Below, in pieces: positions 47,271-59,767 of a stretch of DNA of 64,000 nt. The notes under the pieces were generated by a model. The model searched no databases. It was not told the DNA's origin and worked only from the letters and a program-made list of their open reading frames with translations. The first letter of the stretch is position 1. Each line of letters starts with the position of its first letter. Position numbers and translations under genes: made by a program. The DNA comes from Diadophis punctatus similis (taxonomy: Eukaryota > Chordata > Lepidosauria > Squamata > Dipsadidae): contig JALIGW010000002.1 in assembly GCA_023053685.1 (NCBI GenBank), positions 251,919,239-251,983,238 on the forward strand, read 5' to 3'.

Positions 47271-48086
47271 TGTTATATAAAGTTAAAATGTGGTTAAAAG
47301 GAACTGTTTAAACAAGTAAGTATAAAGCCAAACAGCTTTTAAAATGTATGGTAAGTAGAAAGTGGGATGTATTTATCCCAGTGCTCCAGAAGAGAGGGGG
47401 GATAGATTACATCATAAGAGACAGCCAATCGGATCATAGATAGCAGGGCCAGGAACTATAAAAGGCCTAGTTGAGAGAGCTGTGGAGCTCTCTGTCAGTG
47501 TGTAACTTCCAGGAGGGAAGGTTTAGTGAGAAGAGCTGAGAAGAGCTCTCTGTCTGTGTGTCTAACTTCCATGAGGGAAGGTTTAATGAGAAGAGCTGAG
47601 AAGAGCCTTTTGTGTGAGATAACTTCCATGAGGGAAGGTTTAGTTCGAAAAGCTGAGAGAGCTCTCTGTCAGTGTGTGTAACTTCCAGGAGGGAAGGTTT
47701 ATAGTGAATCTCTGCCTGAGTTTAACTGTCCAAGAGGGAAGTTGACAGGAGAGAAGATAGGCCCTAGGCAGTTCTGTGGGAAGCAGGTGCCAGGGTCAGG
47801 GAACTTTATTGACTGATATACTGTGTAATTTGTAGATAGAGATAAATGGTGAAACGTGCTCTTATCTATAGGCCTGAATTCAAAGAAGAACTGGGTTTTC
47901 TTACATTTAGTCAGGAGAGCTAGGTAAGTCTCTGAGGGGAAGAAACGAAGAAAAAGAATTGTAAAAGAATTAAATAGCTGGTTGTGGCTGTAACAAATTC
48001 ACTAGACAATTACTGAGAAGTTGTATTTAAATAAACTGTTTTCTTGTTTGTTCAAGAAACGTGTCAACGTCTGTCTATTTCTAACA
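47271..48086 (+). mobile_element. candidate solo LTR (816 bp)
   Basis: Ends TGTTA and TAACA are inverted; flanks taaat and taaag match 4 of 5. In order: CCAAT at 47425-47429, TATAAAAG at 47457-47464, four imperfect repeats of about 60 bp ('aacttccaggagggaaggtt' each) at 47480-47705, and AATAAA at 48030-48035. This is the layout of a retroviral-type LTR. No primer-binding site or gag/pol follows. Confidence 0.55.
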
Positions 48087-48312
48087 TAAAGCAAATCTTA
48101 AACAATCCTGCAGAGCATAGAGATATTGAAAAAGTAAAAGCAAGCGTCTAAGAGAGAGAGTAGTGAAACAGAGGGTGCAACCCTTGGTCAGGGAGATAAA
48201 AGAAAAGAAAATTAAACACAAATGGTACCAAGACATATAAAACAATAAACCTGACTGGAAGGGGACGGGTGGACCCTCGCAACTTACTATTTAAATAAGA
48301 ATAAAATAAGTA

Positions 48313-48849
48313 CACAAAACAATAAAAGAGCTACTTACAAAAGGAAGATGATTGTCCTGCCTGTCTTCAATACACCAATTGACCACCTTGCTCCAAGGAC
48401 CTGCACAAAGAAGAGACACAGAAAGGAAGACTTTAATTGCTTGCACTTACACCTTGTATAAGAATAACACAATCAAAGAAATACACTCAACACAAAACAA
48501 TAAAAGAGCTACTTACAGAAGGAAGATGATTGTCCTGCCTGTCTTCAACACCACCAACTGACCACCTTGCTCCAAGGACCTGCACAAAGAAGAGACACAG
48601 AAAGGAAGACTTTAATTGCATGCACTTACACCTTGTATAAGAATAACACAATCAAAGAAATACACTCAACACAAAACAATAAAAGAGCTACTTACAGAAG
48701 GAAGATGATTGTCCTGCCTGTCTTCAACACCACCAACTGACCACCTTGCTCCAAGGACCTGCACAAAGAAGAGACACAGAAAGGAAGACTTTAATTGCAT
48801 GCACTTACACCTTGCATAAGAATAACACAATCAAAGAGATACACTCAAG
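48313..48849 (-). repeat. 179-bp tandem triplication with exon-like core
   Basis: Three units start at 48313, 48492 and 48671. On the minus strand each has a pyrimidine tract and TTTGTGCAG acceptor, a 62- or 63-nt core beginning GTCCTTGGAGCAAGG, and a GTAAGTAG donor. The cores are 48339-48400 (62 nt), 48517-48579 (63 nt) and 48696-48758 (63 nt). Confidence 0.8.
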
Positions 48850-48861
48850 TACTTACTTGTG

Positions 48862-49400
48862 TTATTGCTTTGGTGGTTCAAGATGTTTCCACATCGCTAT
48901 TTCGTTTGGGGCCTCCTCAGGTGCAATTCTCTTAATCTTCAGTCGTGGATCATCAGCCCCGTGATGTTCTTTGAGCCAGTTTCTGACTGTAGGACGTGGG
49001 TTCCATCTTTCCACAGGCATGCCAAGGACGCTTATTGTCATCAAATTACTAATGTTTTGAATAGTTAGGCAGGTTCTTTATTCTGAACATATGAGGTTCA
49101 TTTTTGAGAACCCCTTTTCCGCCTCTGCTGAACTAACAGCAATTGTCCTGATAATATCTCTAGCTTTTTTGACAGTGTCAGGAATTTTATAGTTCTGTGG
49201 ATTTTTTTAGTACGTTTTCCAAAAAATTTCTGTAGTCATTCAAATCAATTTTTTAATTAAATATTTTGCCAAATTCAAGCAATCCTTCCTCTGCTTCTGC
49301 CCATGGAAAGACTACATCTGCAATGTTCGAGTAATCTGGTTCCAAATATGTGAGAAATTGTAATTTGTTTGCATCTGGCAATAGGCTACCTGTTTTTTTA
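48862..49400 (-). pseudogene. hAT transposase C-terminal (dimerisation) remnant
   Basis: Minus-strand frames read YLEPDYSNIADVVFPWAEAE, then IRTIAVSSAEAEKGFSKMNL, then NISNLMTISVLGMPVERWNP and WLKEHHGADDPR before a TAA stop at 48862-48864. This order (SSAE-E-GFS-MN, then LM...W) is the hATC dimerisation region of hAT transposases and of domesticated hAT genes. At least three stops break it. A GTAAGT donor follows the stop by five bases, pointing at the triplicated cassette. Upstream the sequence is cut by an A-rich LINE end near 49400. Confidence 0.7.
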
Positions 49401-49862
49401 AATAAGTTTTTATTCATTTTCTCTCCACATTTATCACATTCACATTTGCACATATACCTCCAATACATCAATAAAATACATTTTCATCAAAAAATCAATA
49501 ATCTATTTTTATTCCTAGTCATACCATTATTAATCTGTCTGTTTCTCCCTTTTCCCCCTTCACTCCCCTCCTTTTCTCCACCTCTCCAACCTACCTTCTT
49601 ACACCTTCTCTCCCCCTTTCTACTTCCACTCCTTCGTTCTCTTTTCTCCCTCTCTTCTTTCTTTTCTCCCTCTCTCTTTCCTTCCTTCCTACTTCTCTCT
49701 CTTCCTTCCTGCTTTCTCTCTTTTCTCCCTCTCTCGCTTCCTCCTCTACTTCCTCTTTCTCCTCCTAAAATCTTCCCTGAGTGAATTAATTCTAATACCT
49801 ATTACATATAACAGACCAATAATGTATTTACTTCTCTAGTTTGTCAGCTTTTTTTTTACTTA
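49401..49862. other. LINE tail and polypyrimidine stretch, no gene
   Basis: A 'tttaaataagtttttattca' block looks like an antisense LINE end. 49539-49780 is almost pure C/T with 'cttcctt' and 'tctcccttt' repeats. Confidence 0.5.
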
Positions 49863-50716
49863 CCATGTTTCTCCGAAAATAAGACATGTCCCGAAAATAA
49901 GCCCCACAGGGCTTTTCAGGACATGCCTTGAAAGAAGCTACCCCCCCAAAAATATGCCCCCCCCAACTACTTCCGGGGAAGGGGGGGACATGCCGGGAGC
50001 CGCTCTTTTTGCGGCGGCACTCTTTTGGGCCAGAAAGAGAGAGAGATCCCTCAAGAAGTTTCCCTGCAAAGACCTGCCAAGCAAGAGAAGCAGCGAACTG
50101 CCAGACGCTGGTAAGATCTTACCAGCGTCTGGCAGTTCGCCACTTCTCTTGCTTGGCAGGTCTTTGCACAGAAACTTCTTAAAATGAAAAGGAAAAGTTA
50201 TCGCGAGTGCGAGCAATTAACTTCTCACACTTGCGATAACTTTTCATTTCAAGGAGTTTCCCTGCAAAGACCTGCCAAGCAAGAAAAGCGGCGAACTGCC
50301 AGACGCTGGTAAGATCGTCAGGCACAATTTCGGGGTGGCAGGGGAGGCAGGGGAGGGGGAGGGCCGGGCTGCGAGATGCTTATCTTACCAGCGTCTGGCA
50401 GTTCGCTGCTTCCCTGTCGTCGCTGCCTTCCTCACTCGCGCCGTGCCATGCCCCATCCCCCGCCCCCACCCGAAACCGTCAAAGTCCTTCGAAGCGTTTT
50501 GAAGGGATGCATTTTGCCTGCCATGAAGGGAACCGATGCTTGCCTCCTGTTCTTCGGGGAACATCGGTTCCTTCATGGCAGGCAAAACGCATCCCTTCAA
50601 AAGCCCCGCCCCGCCTGCACCCTGAAAATAATAAGCCACCCCCCGAAAATAAGGCCAGGGGTATTTTTGGACGGTCAAAAAATATAAGCCCCTGTCTTAT
50701 TTTTGGGGAAACATGG
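49863..50716. mobile_element. TA-target MITE (854 bp) with three hairpins
   Basis: Starts CCATGTTTCTCCGAAAATAA; right end TTTTTGGGGAAACATGG. TA on both sides (49861-49862, 50717-50718). Hairpins are centred near 50116 (arms about 50 bp around GGTAAGATCTTACC), near 50215 ('aagttatcgcgagtg' and complement) and near 50553 ('gcctgccatgaagg' and complement). Same family as 31652-31787. Confidence 0.88.
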
Positions 50717-50718
50717 TA

Positions 50719-51104
50719 TTTCTTAAGCTCATTCTATTTTATTAAATCTTGTTTTAGGTATATATTATTTATCTAGTGATACCTTCTTTCTGAGCTAATT
50801 TTGTCTCCCGGGTGTACCACCGATTAATTCAATTTTCAATCCAAATTAATTGCTATGGCTTAACTTTACAAGATAGTTAATATGTCTTGTGCCTCTTAAT
50901 TTTAGGCCATATTGTTTCTTTCCCTTACTTCAAATCTTTACTCATCATTTTATTTTCTTTATTTATATCATTTCTAAGTGCCCAATTAAACATAATTGCC
51001 ATTTTATATTTAACTCTCATATTCATTATAATTATTCATTCTAACATCTTATCTTATTCCACTATCATCAATGATCATCCACATTCTTACCATATTACCA
51101 TATG
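50719..51104. other. AT-rich intergenic, no gene seen
   Basis: Low-complexity AT-rich sequence, probably LINE-derived. No supported frame. Confidence 0.4.
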
Positions 51105-51510
51105 CTCGTGAAGAAGGCTCAGAAGAGGCTGTACTTCCTGAGAATGCTCAGGAAGATAAATCTATCTCTGCATCTCGCTGTTCTAGGAAGTTGCACAATA
51201 TTCTCAGAGACTCTTCTCATCCTGCTTACAATCTTTTTGAACTGTTGCCTTCTGGCAGAAGATACAGAACAATCAAAACTCGGACCACACGCTTTCTGAA
51301 TAGTTTTTATCCAAGAGCTATAATTGCACTTAATAATGAATTGAAGGATCACCATCAGTGAGCTGTTGGATAGTATTACTTGGTCTGTTATATGGATGTT
51401 TGAGTGGTTCAGGGTGGGGAATGCGTGGCGGGTGGAGATTGCTATGTGTGTTGGGACTGGTCTTGAAGCGTTATGTGAATTTCGTTGTTTGGGTGTACAA
51501 TGACAATAAA
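51105..51510 (+). pseudogene. L2/Rex1-like LINE ORF2 C-terminus and 3' end
   Basis: Two overlapping frames read KKAQKRLYFLRMLRK, then LHNILRDSSHPAYNLFELLP and SGRRYRTIKTRTTRF, NSFYPRAIIAL and a stop. This is the conserved end of ORF2 in L2/Rex1-like LINEs. It is followed by 'acaatgacaataaattatga' and a microsatellite. One frameshift near 51115-51170. Confidence 0.7.
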
Positions 51511-51614
51511 TTATGATTATGATTATGATTATTATGGTTATGATTATGATGGTTATGATTGTGATTATGGTGATTATGGTGATTATGGTGATGATGATGA
51601 TGATGATGATGATT
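51511..51614 (+). repeat. (TTATGA)n/(GAT)n microsatellite
   Basis: Degenerate 'tatgattatgattatgatta' passes into 'gatgatgatgatgatgatga'. It grows from the 3' terminus of the LINE. Confidence 0.9.
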
Positions 51615-52249
51615 ATTTACATCAATTTTTGAATTACACAAATCCCGTATTGAACATGTTTTAAATAGAACAATAGTAATTCTCCAATTTACATATGTAT
51701 CTTTTCCAACAATTATATTAAAATTTAATTTAATACAGTCAATCTTATATCAATCTGGTAAAGAATTGTAACCTTAAAAAAGTCTTTAAAAAGTCTTTTA
51801 ACTAAATAATTATATTGATTATTTAGTCAAATATTATACATCTTTAATATCAATTATAAAGATTAAGTATAATATAATAATTCTAAAGTAGGGTTCTATA
51901 ATTTCCATTGTGAATCACCCATTTTCTTTTGATTATTTAATCAAGTCTTATATCCCCTTAATGTCAATTATAAAAGCTAAGTATAATATAGTAATTCTAA
52001 AGTAAAAGAATTCTATAATTTTCTATTGTCAATCACTCATTTTCTTTTGATTTTTCCACTCTTTCATTTTTATAGATATCTCCTTTCCATCTCCAGTTTC
52101 TTAGCTTCTTCTTTCTTTCTTTTTTTGCTTTTTTACCACCAATTCCTTTTCTCCCACTCCTTTTTTCCCTTTTAAATATTTCATTAATATAGGACTTCTT
52201 TCCGTTCCTCTCAACCTCTTCTCCCTATTTCCCCCTTCTTTTTTTACTT
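51615..52249. other. AT-rich repeat-like stretch
   Basis: Similar phrases to 22300-23220 ('tcaatcactcattttctttt', 'cctcttctccctatttccc'). No gene. Confidence 0.4.
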
Positions 52250-52990
52250 GCCATGGGAGATGAGGCTTGAAGTTTTGGGATGTAAAGAGGTTTTGATTCA
52301 CCCTTAACAAAGATGATTGTGTCATTCTTTAAACCTTCATGAACTTTTAGGGCTCAGCACATATCTAATCTTCGTAAGCTAAGTAGCATCACATTTCACT
52401 AGGCTCACTTGCAAAGGTCAGTTGCTAGAAGTGAAAAACGATTTGATAGCATTTATACAGTGAAAACATCTTGCAAACGCCTTAGGTAGAGACGGGACAA
52501 GAGTGTTTTTCTGTCTGCTGTCAGGAGATGGCAGTCAGATAGGCACCATCTGTGCGTGAACGTGCATAATAGAGTTAAAATCATCGAGTACCGTACTGCT
52601 AGAAAGGATGGGAGGAGAGGAGAAACGCAGAGCAACTTCCTCTTCTGGAAAACTCATGGGAGGAAGGTGGAGTGTAGAGCGGCTTTTCTGCTCTTCCCAG
52701 GATCGAAGCAGCAGCTGGAAGGTGAGTTGAGGGCAGGTGGGAGGAGAGTCCGGGAGCAAGTCGGGCTGTTTGGTTTCCTCCACGGCCTGGAGGCAGAGAA
52801 GCAACCGGGGTGAAGCATGTCAGCTGCTGCTGCTACAGGTTCCTCCCCTGCCCAAATTTAAGCCCACTGGTGCTGCACGGTGTGAAACTGGTGGCTGCAA
52901 TTTTCTGCTGGTGGGAAGATTTTAAAAGTCTCTTTGAAGTTAAGGTTGATTCTTTGGGAATGGCTTCCCTCCAGAGGTTGTGGGTGCTCC
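52250..52990 (+). other. ZNF-E first-exon/promoter block
   Basis: Nearly identical to 38395-39160. The exon ends GCAGCTGGAAG at 52721 before a GTGAGTTG donor. It has the same in-register frame (VECRAAFLLFPGSKQQLE) with GTG instead of ATG. Partner finger exon starts at 60875. Confidence 0.6.
52521..52534 (+). promoter_or_regulatory. CTCF-like motif upstream of ZNF-E exon 1
   Basis: TCAGGAGATGGCAG, identical to unit D and in the same sense orientation; 12 of 14 to the CTCF core. Confidence 0.42.
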
Positions 52991-53002
52991 ATCACGTTTG
53001 TG

Positions 53003-53628
53003 ACAAGAGTTGGAAGGGACCTTGCAGGTCTTCTATTCCGACGCCCTGCACAAGCAGGAGACCCAATACCATTTCAGACAATTGGTTAATTGTTCTCAGT
53101 GTCAGGAAATTTCTCCTTAGTTCTAAGCTGCTTCTCTCCTGGATTAGTTTCCACCCACTGCTTCTTGTCTTGCCTTCTGGTGCATTGCAAAATAAGTTGA
53201 CCCCCTTCTTCTTGACCCCTGAAATGTTGGAAGATGGCTACCATGTCATACCTAGTCCTTCCTTTCACTGGACTAGACCTACCCAATTCCTGCAACCCTT
53301 CTTTATATGTTTTAGCCTCCAGCCCCCTAATCATCCCTACTTCTCTTCTCTGCACTCTTTATAGAGTCTCTCCACCTTTTTTAAAAATATTGTGGCAATC
53401 AAAACTAGTTGCAGTAATCCAAGTGTGATCTTACTAAAGCATTATAAATTGATACTAACACTTCACATGATCTTAATTCTAGCCCTCTGTTAAGGCAGCC
53501 TAGGATTGCATTAGCTTTTGTGGCTACTGCAATCACACTGTTGGCTCTTTTTAGGTGATTGTTCACTACGGTAGGACTTCAAGATCCATCTCACAGTTAC
53601 TGCTATTGAGCCAGGTTGTATCTATTGA
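53003..53628 (-). mobile_element. CR1 3' end, unit E copy
   Basis: Shared with 39165-39787 in unit D; C-terminal ORF2 frame 53086-53355. Homology stops sharply at 'ggttgtatctatt', which marks the right edge of the duplicated block. Confidence 0.82.
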
Positions 53629-53769
53629 TTGGAACTGATCGATTGGAATCTATTGAATATAAAACTTTCAGTCTCTATGATTATCTTGCGGCAATCATAT
53701 ATTGGCAATTTATTTCTATATAGTTTTCAATTCATTGACTTATGTATTTATATAACATGTATTGTATAA

Positions 53770-54050
<281 letters not shown>

Positions 54051-54134
54051 CATACAACGTTGTATAATAAAGGTAGTTTTTCCATAAATTTCTTGGTCAT
54101 ACTTAAACATGTCTCATTTGATTTATATTTGTAT

Positions 54135-57100
54135 TTATTGTGTTAATCGTGTTTGTTTTCGTTTTTCATACCAATTGTAAAATGTGTTCCAGATTTCATA
54201 GTAGTCGGAGTCCTCCTTTCCTTTTAATTCCATCGTCAACTTGTCTGCCTCAGCACATTCCAAGATTTTTCTGATTACTCTACTTTCATCAGGGATATCG
54301 TTTTGTTTCCAACATTGTGCTACCGTTATTCTTGCTGCTGTTAATATGTGTAATGTGATATAATAATATTTTTTCTCCATTTTTTGATTAACGATTCCCA
54401 GCAGAAATGCTTCTGGTTTTATGTCTATTTCCTGTTGTGTAATTTCTGATAGCCAGATTTTGATTGTATTCCAGAAACTTTTCATTTTTGGACAAGTCCA
54501 CCACATATGATAGTAAGATCCTGTTTTGTGTTGACATCTCCAACAATTGGGTGCTAGGTTTTTATACATTTTGGCCAATCTCGCCGGGGGGAGATGCCAT
54601 CTGTAAAATAATTTATAATAGTTTTCTTTATATGAGACTGATTTTGTCATTTTATAATTCTGGTTCCAAATTTTTTCCCATTGATTCAACTGTATGTCAT
54701 GTCCAAAATTTTTGGTCCAACTTATCATATTTCCTTTTATTGTGTCTTTTTGCATTTTATATTTTAGCAGGAATTTGTATATTTTAGTTATTGCTTTTTG
54801 TTCTTGGCCCAATAGAATTTTATCCAATTCTGATTTTTCTTTTTGTATTCCATAATTTCTTTTATCACTTTCTAATCTGTTTTTTATTTGGAAATATGGC
54901 CACCAATCAATTTTGATTCCTTCTTGTTCTAATTTTGATATAGGTTTCAAGGCTCCCCCTTCCTCTAATATTTCTTCATAGATGACCATTTTATTCAAAT
55001 TTGTTGTGTTAGGGTGTGTGATGGCTTCCATACCAGAAAACGAAGACAATATTTTTGTGTAGTAGTGTTTTTTAATCTTGAGCCAAATTCCTAGTAATGA
55101 GTCCCTAATTTTATGTCTTCTAAAATATGAGTGGGTTTTGTGTTTGTCATCCCAGAGGAATCCGTGCCAGCCTAAATGTAGATCATGACCCTCTAGTGTC
55201 AATAATCGTCTATTTTTAATCTGTATCCAGTCTTTTAACCATGTTAAGGCAGATGCTTGATAATATAGTTCAAAGTCAGGTAGTCCAAAGCCCCCCTGAT
55301 TTCTGTTTTCTTGCAAGTATTTTAATTTGATTCTGGGCTTCTTTCCTGCCCATATGAATTTAACTAGTAATCTATTTAACTGTTCAAAATATTTTTTCTC
55401 TAATTTAATTGGTATAGTTTGGAATAGATATAGAATTTGGGGTAATATTGTCATTTTAATTGCAGCAATTCTGCCAATAAGGGAAATTTGTAATTTGTTC
55501 CATTTCTCTAATTTCTTTTCAATTTGTTTTAATATTTCCATATAATTTCCTTCTTTTATTGTGGTGCATTTCGCTGATAAATTTATTCCTAGGTATTTTA
55601 TTTTCTTTACAATTTGCAATTCCAATTTCTCTTCTAGTTCTTTGTTTTGTATCTCTGTCAGATTTTTAGATATTATTTTAGTTTTCTGTTTATTAATTTT
55701 TAGACCAGCTACTTTCCCAAATTCATTTATTTCTTTTAATAGAATTGGTCCTACCTCTAATGGTTCCTTTATATTAAAGACCAAATCGTCAGCAAATGCC
55801 TGGAGTTTGTATTCTTGTTCTCTTATCTTGAGTCCTTTTATTTCCTTATTTTCCCTTACCTTCTGTAATAGTGATTCTAGTGATAGTATAAATAGTAGGG
55901 GGGACAATGGACAGCCTTGTCTAACTCCTTTTTCTATGTTGAAACTATCAGTCATTTCTCCATTAATAAGGCGGTTTGTTTTGAGTATATTGTTTTAATT
56001 GTTGTTATGTATTTTTCTCCAAAATTCATTTTATTTAGTTGGTTTATTATGAAATCCCAATTTAGATTGTCAAATGCTTTTTGGGCGCCTAAGAATATAA
56101 GTACCACGGATTCCCCTGGGTGTGTCTCATAATATTCTAGAATGTTTAAGACTGTTTTTATATTGTTTTTAATATATCTGTTTGGTAGGAAACCGTTTTG
56201 GTCTGGGTGTATGATTTCAGTAAGTGTTTTTTTCATTCTTTCAGCCATTATTGAAGCAAAGATTTTGTAGTCAGAGTTTAACAGCGAGATTGGCCTGTAG
56301 TTCTGGATCTTATGTTTCATAGCAGTGTCTTTTGGAATTATTGTTATCAATGCCTCTGTCCGTGAGTCTGGAATTACTCCTTTAGTTAACACTTCATTAT
56401 ATGTTGTTAATAGTATATTTTTCAAAATTGTTTGTAGTTCTTTATAATATTCTGCTGGGATTCCATCAGGTCCTGGAGTTTTATTATTTTTTTGATTCTT
56501 AATTGCTTTTTCTATCTCTGTGAGTGTTATTTCTTCATCCATCCTGTCTTTTATAGCCTCAGATATTTGTGCAATGTTAGAATGTTTTAGATAGTCTTGT
56601 ATATCTTTTTGTTGTATGTTGTCCCTGCTATATAGCTCACTGTAGTATTCTCTTGCTATTTCCTTTTTTTTCTCTATTGCAAATTGCATTTTCCCTATTG
56701 AATCTTCTAATTGTTTTATAGTTTTTTCCCCTTTTCTTTTCTTAATTTGTAGGCCAACCATCTGCCTGGTTTGTTAGCATGTTCGAAGTAATTCTGTTTA
56801 GCTGTCTTAAGTTTTAGTGCAATTTCCTCTTGTGATATCAAATTTATTTTGTGTTTAATTAATTCCTTTTCTTCTTTAATTTCGTCATTTTGTGGCGTCT
56901 CTTGCAGTTTACGTTCTAATTCCCCTACCTTATTTTGCAATGCATTGATTTGTTTATTTTTGTTCTTATTTCTTTTACTAGAATAGGCAATAGTTAATCC
57001 TCTTGTATAGGCTTTCATAGTATCCCATATATTTTGTGTAGTTGTATCTTTATTCCAATTTTCTTGTAAGAAGAAAGTTAATTCTTTCTCCATATATTGT

Positions 57101-57879
57101 TTAAATTCTTTTTCTTTTATTATTTTCTGATTCATCATCCATCTTCTTCTTACCTTTTTTGTCCCTCTTATTATAATTGATATGGGATTGTGGTCCGCCC
57201 ATGTTTTTGGTTCGATTTCTACACTTTCTATTTTTATGTTTGGCTCTATATTGGTCCAGATCATATCGAGCCTGGACCAAGATTTATGTGGGCTTGAAAA
57301 GTATGTGTATCGATTTTGTTTCTGGTGTCTTTCCCTCCATATATCTTTTATTTTAAATTCATTTGCCATATCAAAAAAAAATTTTGGTAGAATTTTCCTT
57401 TCCGAATTTTTCTTACTTCCTGATTTATAATCTTCTTTAGCATCTACTACTGCATTGAAGTCTCCAATTATGCATATATTTTCTCTCTCCAATTTAATAA
57501 TTTGTTGATATAGTGATGCATAATATTCTTTTTGTCCACTGTTTGGGGCATAGATGACCACTAGTAATATTTTAGTTTTATCATTGGTAACTTCTACTAT
57601 GAGTACTCTTCCTTCTGTATCCATATATATTTTCTTAGGGTTTAACCAGCTTTTTATATATAATGCTATGCCCCTTTTTTTTGAATCAGCTAGGGATACA
57701 AATAGTTTACCTATTTTAGGTTGTTCTAATAGTTTATAATCTTCTTTTTTTATGTGGACTTCCTGAATACATGTGATATCTGATCCTTGTTTCTGTAGTC
57801 TGTTGAATATTTGCCTTCTTTTTATTGGTGAGTTAATTCCGTTTATGTTTACTGAAAATATTTTAATTTGATTTTGCAT
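54135..57879 (-). pseudogene. L1 LINE ORF2, two frameshifts
   Basis: Full ORF2 layout on the minus strand in three frames. 57879-56716 holds the apurinic endonuclease (VNINGINSPIKRR, FLQEVH-type CIQEVH, VIYAPNS, IIGDFN, SRLDMIW, WADHNPISI). 56761-55952 holds early RT (NNKTPGPDGIPAEYYK, NYRPISLLNSDYKIF, DPNGFLP-type DQNGFLPN). 55955-54135 holds the catalytic block (GVRQGCPLSPLLF, AFADDLVF), GGFGLPDFELYYQAS and a cysteine-rich end (CWRCQHKTGSYYHMWWTCP). Shifts are at the six-base T run 56722-56727 and near 55971-55982. Otherwise nearly intact, so a fairly young copy. The enzyme would nick target DNA and copy its own RNA; these lesions would stop it. Confidence 0.93.
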
Positions 57880-58593
57880 TTTATTGTCTGTTCGTTGCTC
57901 TTGTTACTCTCGCACTTCTTGTTTCTTTTGGTTTTATCATCCTATCTCCTTCTCTCTCTTGTCTTTTCATTCGTTCTATATCTTCTACTGTTTCTTTTTC
58001 TTCCTGACTTCGTCCCTCTCCCTCAGCGCTACTCTCTCCATCTTTTTCTAGATATCTTTCAATAAATTGGTCTGCTTCCTCCATCGTTTCTATCCTTATT
58101 TTTTCCCTTTCCATGTTATTAGGATTCCTTCCGGAATCAACCATCTAAAGGGTATTTCTTGTCTTATTAATTTTGCAGTAAAATACTGTAGATCCCTTCT
58201 CTTTTCTCTTATTCGTTTAGGGATTTGTTTTAATACATTAATTTCTCTTTCTTTGTGTAGTATTTGTTCAGTTCTTGTGGTTTTATATATCTCATCCCGT
58301 ATTGCTTTTTTAGTAAATCGTACATGTACCTCCCTAGGTAGTTTGTGTCTTTTTGCGAAGTTTGTTTGTACCCTATAAACCTCGTCTATGTGTCTAATTA
58401 GTTCTTCTTTATCTATCTGCAGGGCTTCCGACAGTATCTCTACTACCTGTTCATGTAAATCCTCCTCTTTCACTTCTGGTATATTTTAGAATCTTAGGTA
58501 GAATGCTGATTTCTCCAACTCAAGATGTGCGATGGCCCCCTCCAGTTCCTGTTTGCTCTTAATGTTTCCTCTGTTTCTTCTATTTTTTTATTG

Positions 58594-59574
58594 CCGTATT
58601 TTTCAGAGTATAAGACGCACCTTTTTACCCCCCCCCCAAAAGAGGGTGAAAACTTGGGTGCGTCTTATACACCGAATGAAGCCCCACCCAGCCAGCCACC
58701 CCCACCCTTTGGCCTCTGTCTTCCAGCAATTTACCTGCTTGCAGGAAAGAGGGAAGAGCCTGTAAAGCCAAGCAAGTCAGTAGGAGTTTCCCGATGGACA
58801 GCTGATTAGGTTTGCCACGTGGGAAAATGAAAGTGAAACTAACTACAAAGGAGACAGGCAGATTTTTATTTTATGCTGAACTGGATGGAAGGGGGTAAGT
58901 GAATAACTATAAATGTCTGTAGAATGTTCAAATTATTAGACTTATTTTTTAAAGACTGCTTTATTATTGTTCTAGAGCCAGGGGCAATTTTAAGACTTGT
59001 GGACTTCAACTCCCAGAATTCCACAGCCAGCTTTGTTAGCTTTGCTGGCTGTGGAATTCTGGGAGTTGAAGTCCACAAGTCTTAAAGTTGCCAAGGTTGG
59101 AGATCCCTGTAAATCTAGACAACAACAAAATAAAGAAGCTTTTTAAAATAAATGCTTGCTCTGAAGAGGCCCAGTGCTATTGTATCTTCTTTTAAATAAT
59201 AGAGAATAATGTATACTTCCAGAAATTTTAATCAATTTTAACAGCTCTGTACAAGTATAGTATGAAATGTAACAGTGTCCTGTTTAGTATTGGAGTTTAG
59301 TTACCTTGGAGTAGATTTATTTAAATAATTGGGAAGAGTTAGTGTGACTATATTTAAGAAAACTTTCTGGCATAATGTGCATTTCTCCAATTCTTTGCTA
59401 TTTCTATGGGTCAGGCACACATGCACAGAAATACACAGCAAACAGTGTATATCATCTGTGCTGTTTGCTGTTTGGCAAATTGCTTGGAGGCAGAGGCCTT
59501 TTTCCCTTGTTTTCCTCCCCCAAAACTAAGGTGCGTCTTATACTTCGGTGTGTCTTATACTCCGACAAATACGG
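58594..59574. mobile_element. MITE (981 bp) in L1 ORF1
   Basis: Starts CCGTATTTTTCAGAGTATAA and ends TATACTCCGACAAATACGG. The right flank is TA; the left flank is TG, so TA duplication is probable but mutated. A palindromic hAT MITE lies inside it at 58978-59109. Confidence 0.8.
58978..59109. mobile_element. palindromic hAT MITE, nested, left end decayed
   Basis: Arms 'gacttgtggacttcaactcc' and complement (about 58993-59032 and 59044-59084), right end 'gccaaggttggagatccctg'. Same family as 32012-32144. Confidence 0.8.
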
Positions 59575-59767
59575 TAGTTAGATCAGTTTTTTCCTCTACT
59601 CTTAATTTTTTGTTCATGTTTAACAACCACTTCCTGAATAACTTCCATTCTGTTATCTAATTTTTTAATGTTCCCCTTAACCTCTTCAAAGTTTTCTTTT
59701 GTCTCTTCATGATTGTAAAAAATAGTTTGTTGCGTTTTAATCATTGTTTCTTGTTGTGTCATCATGA

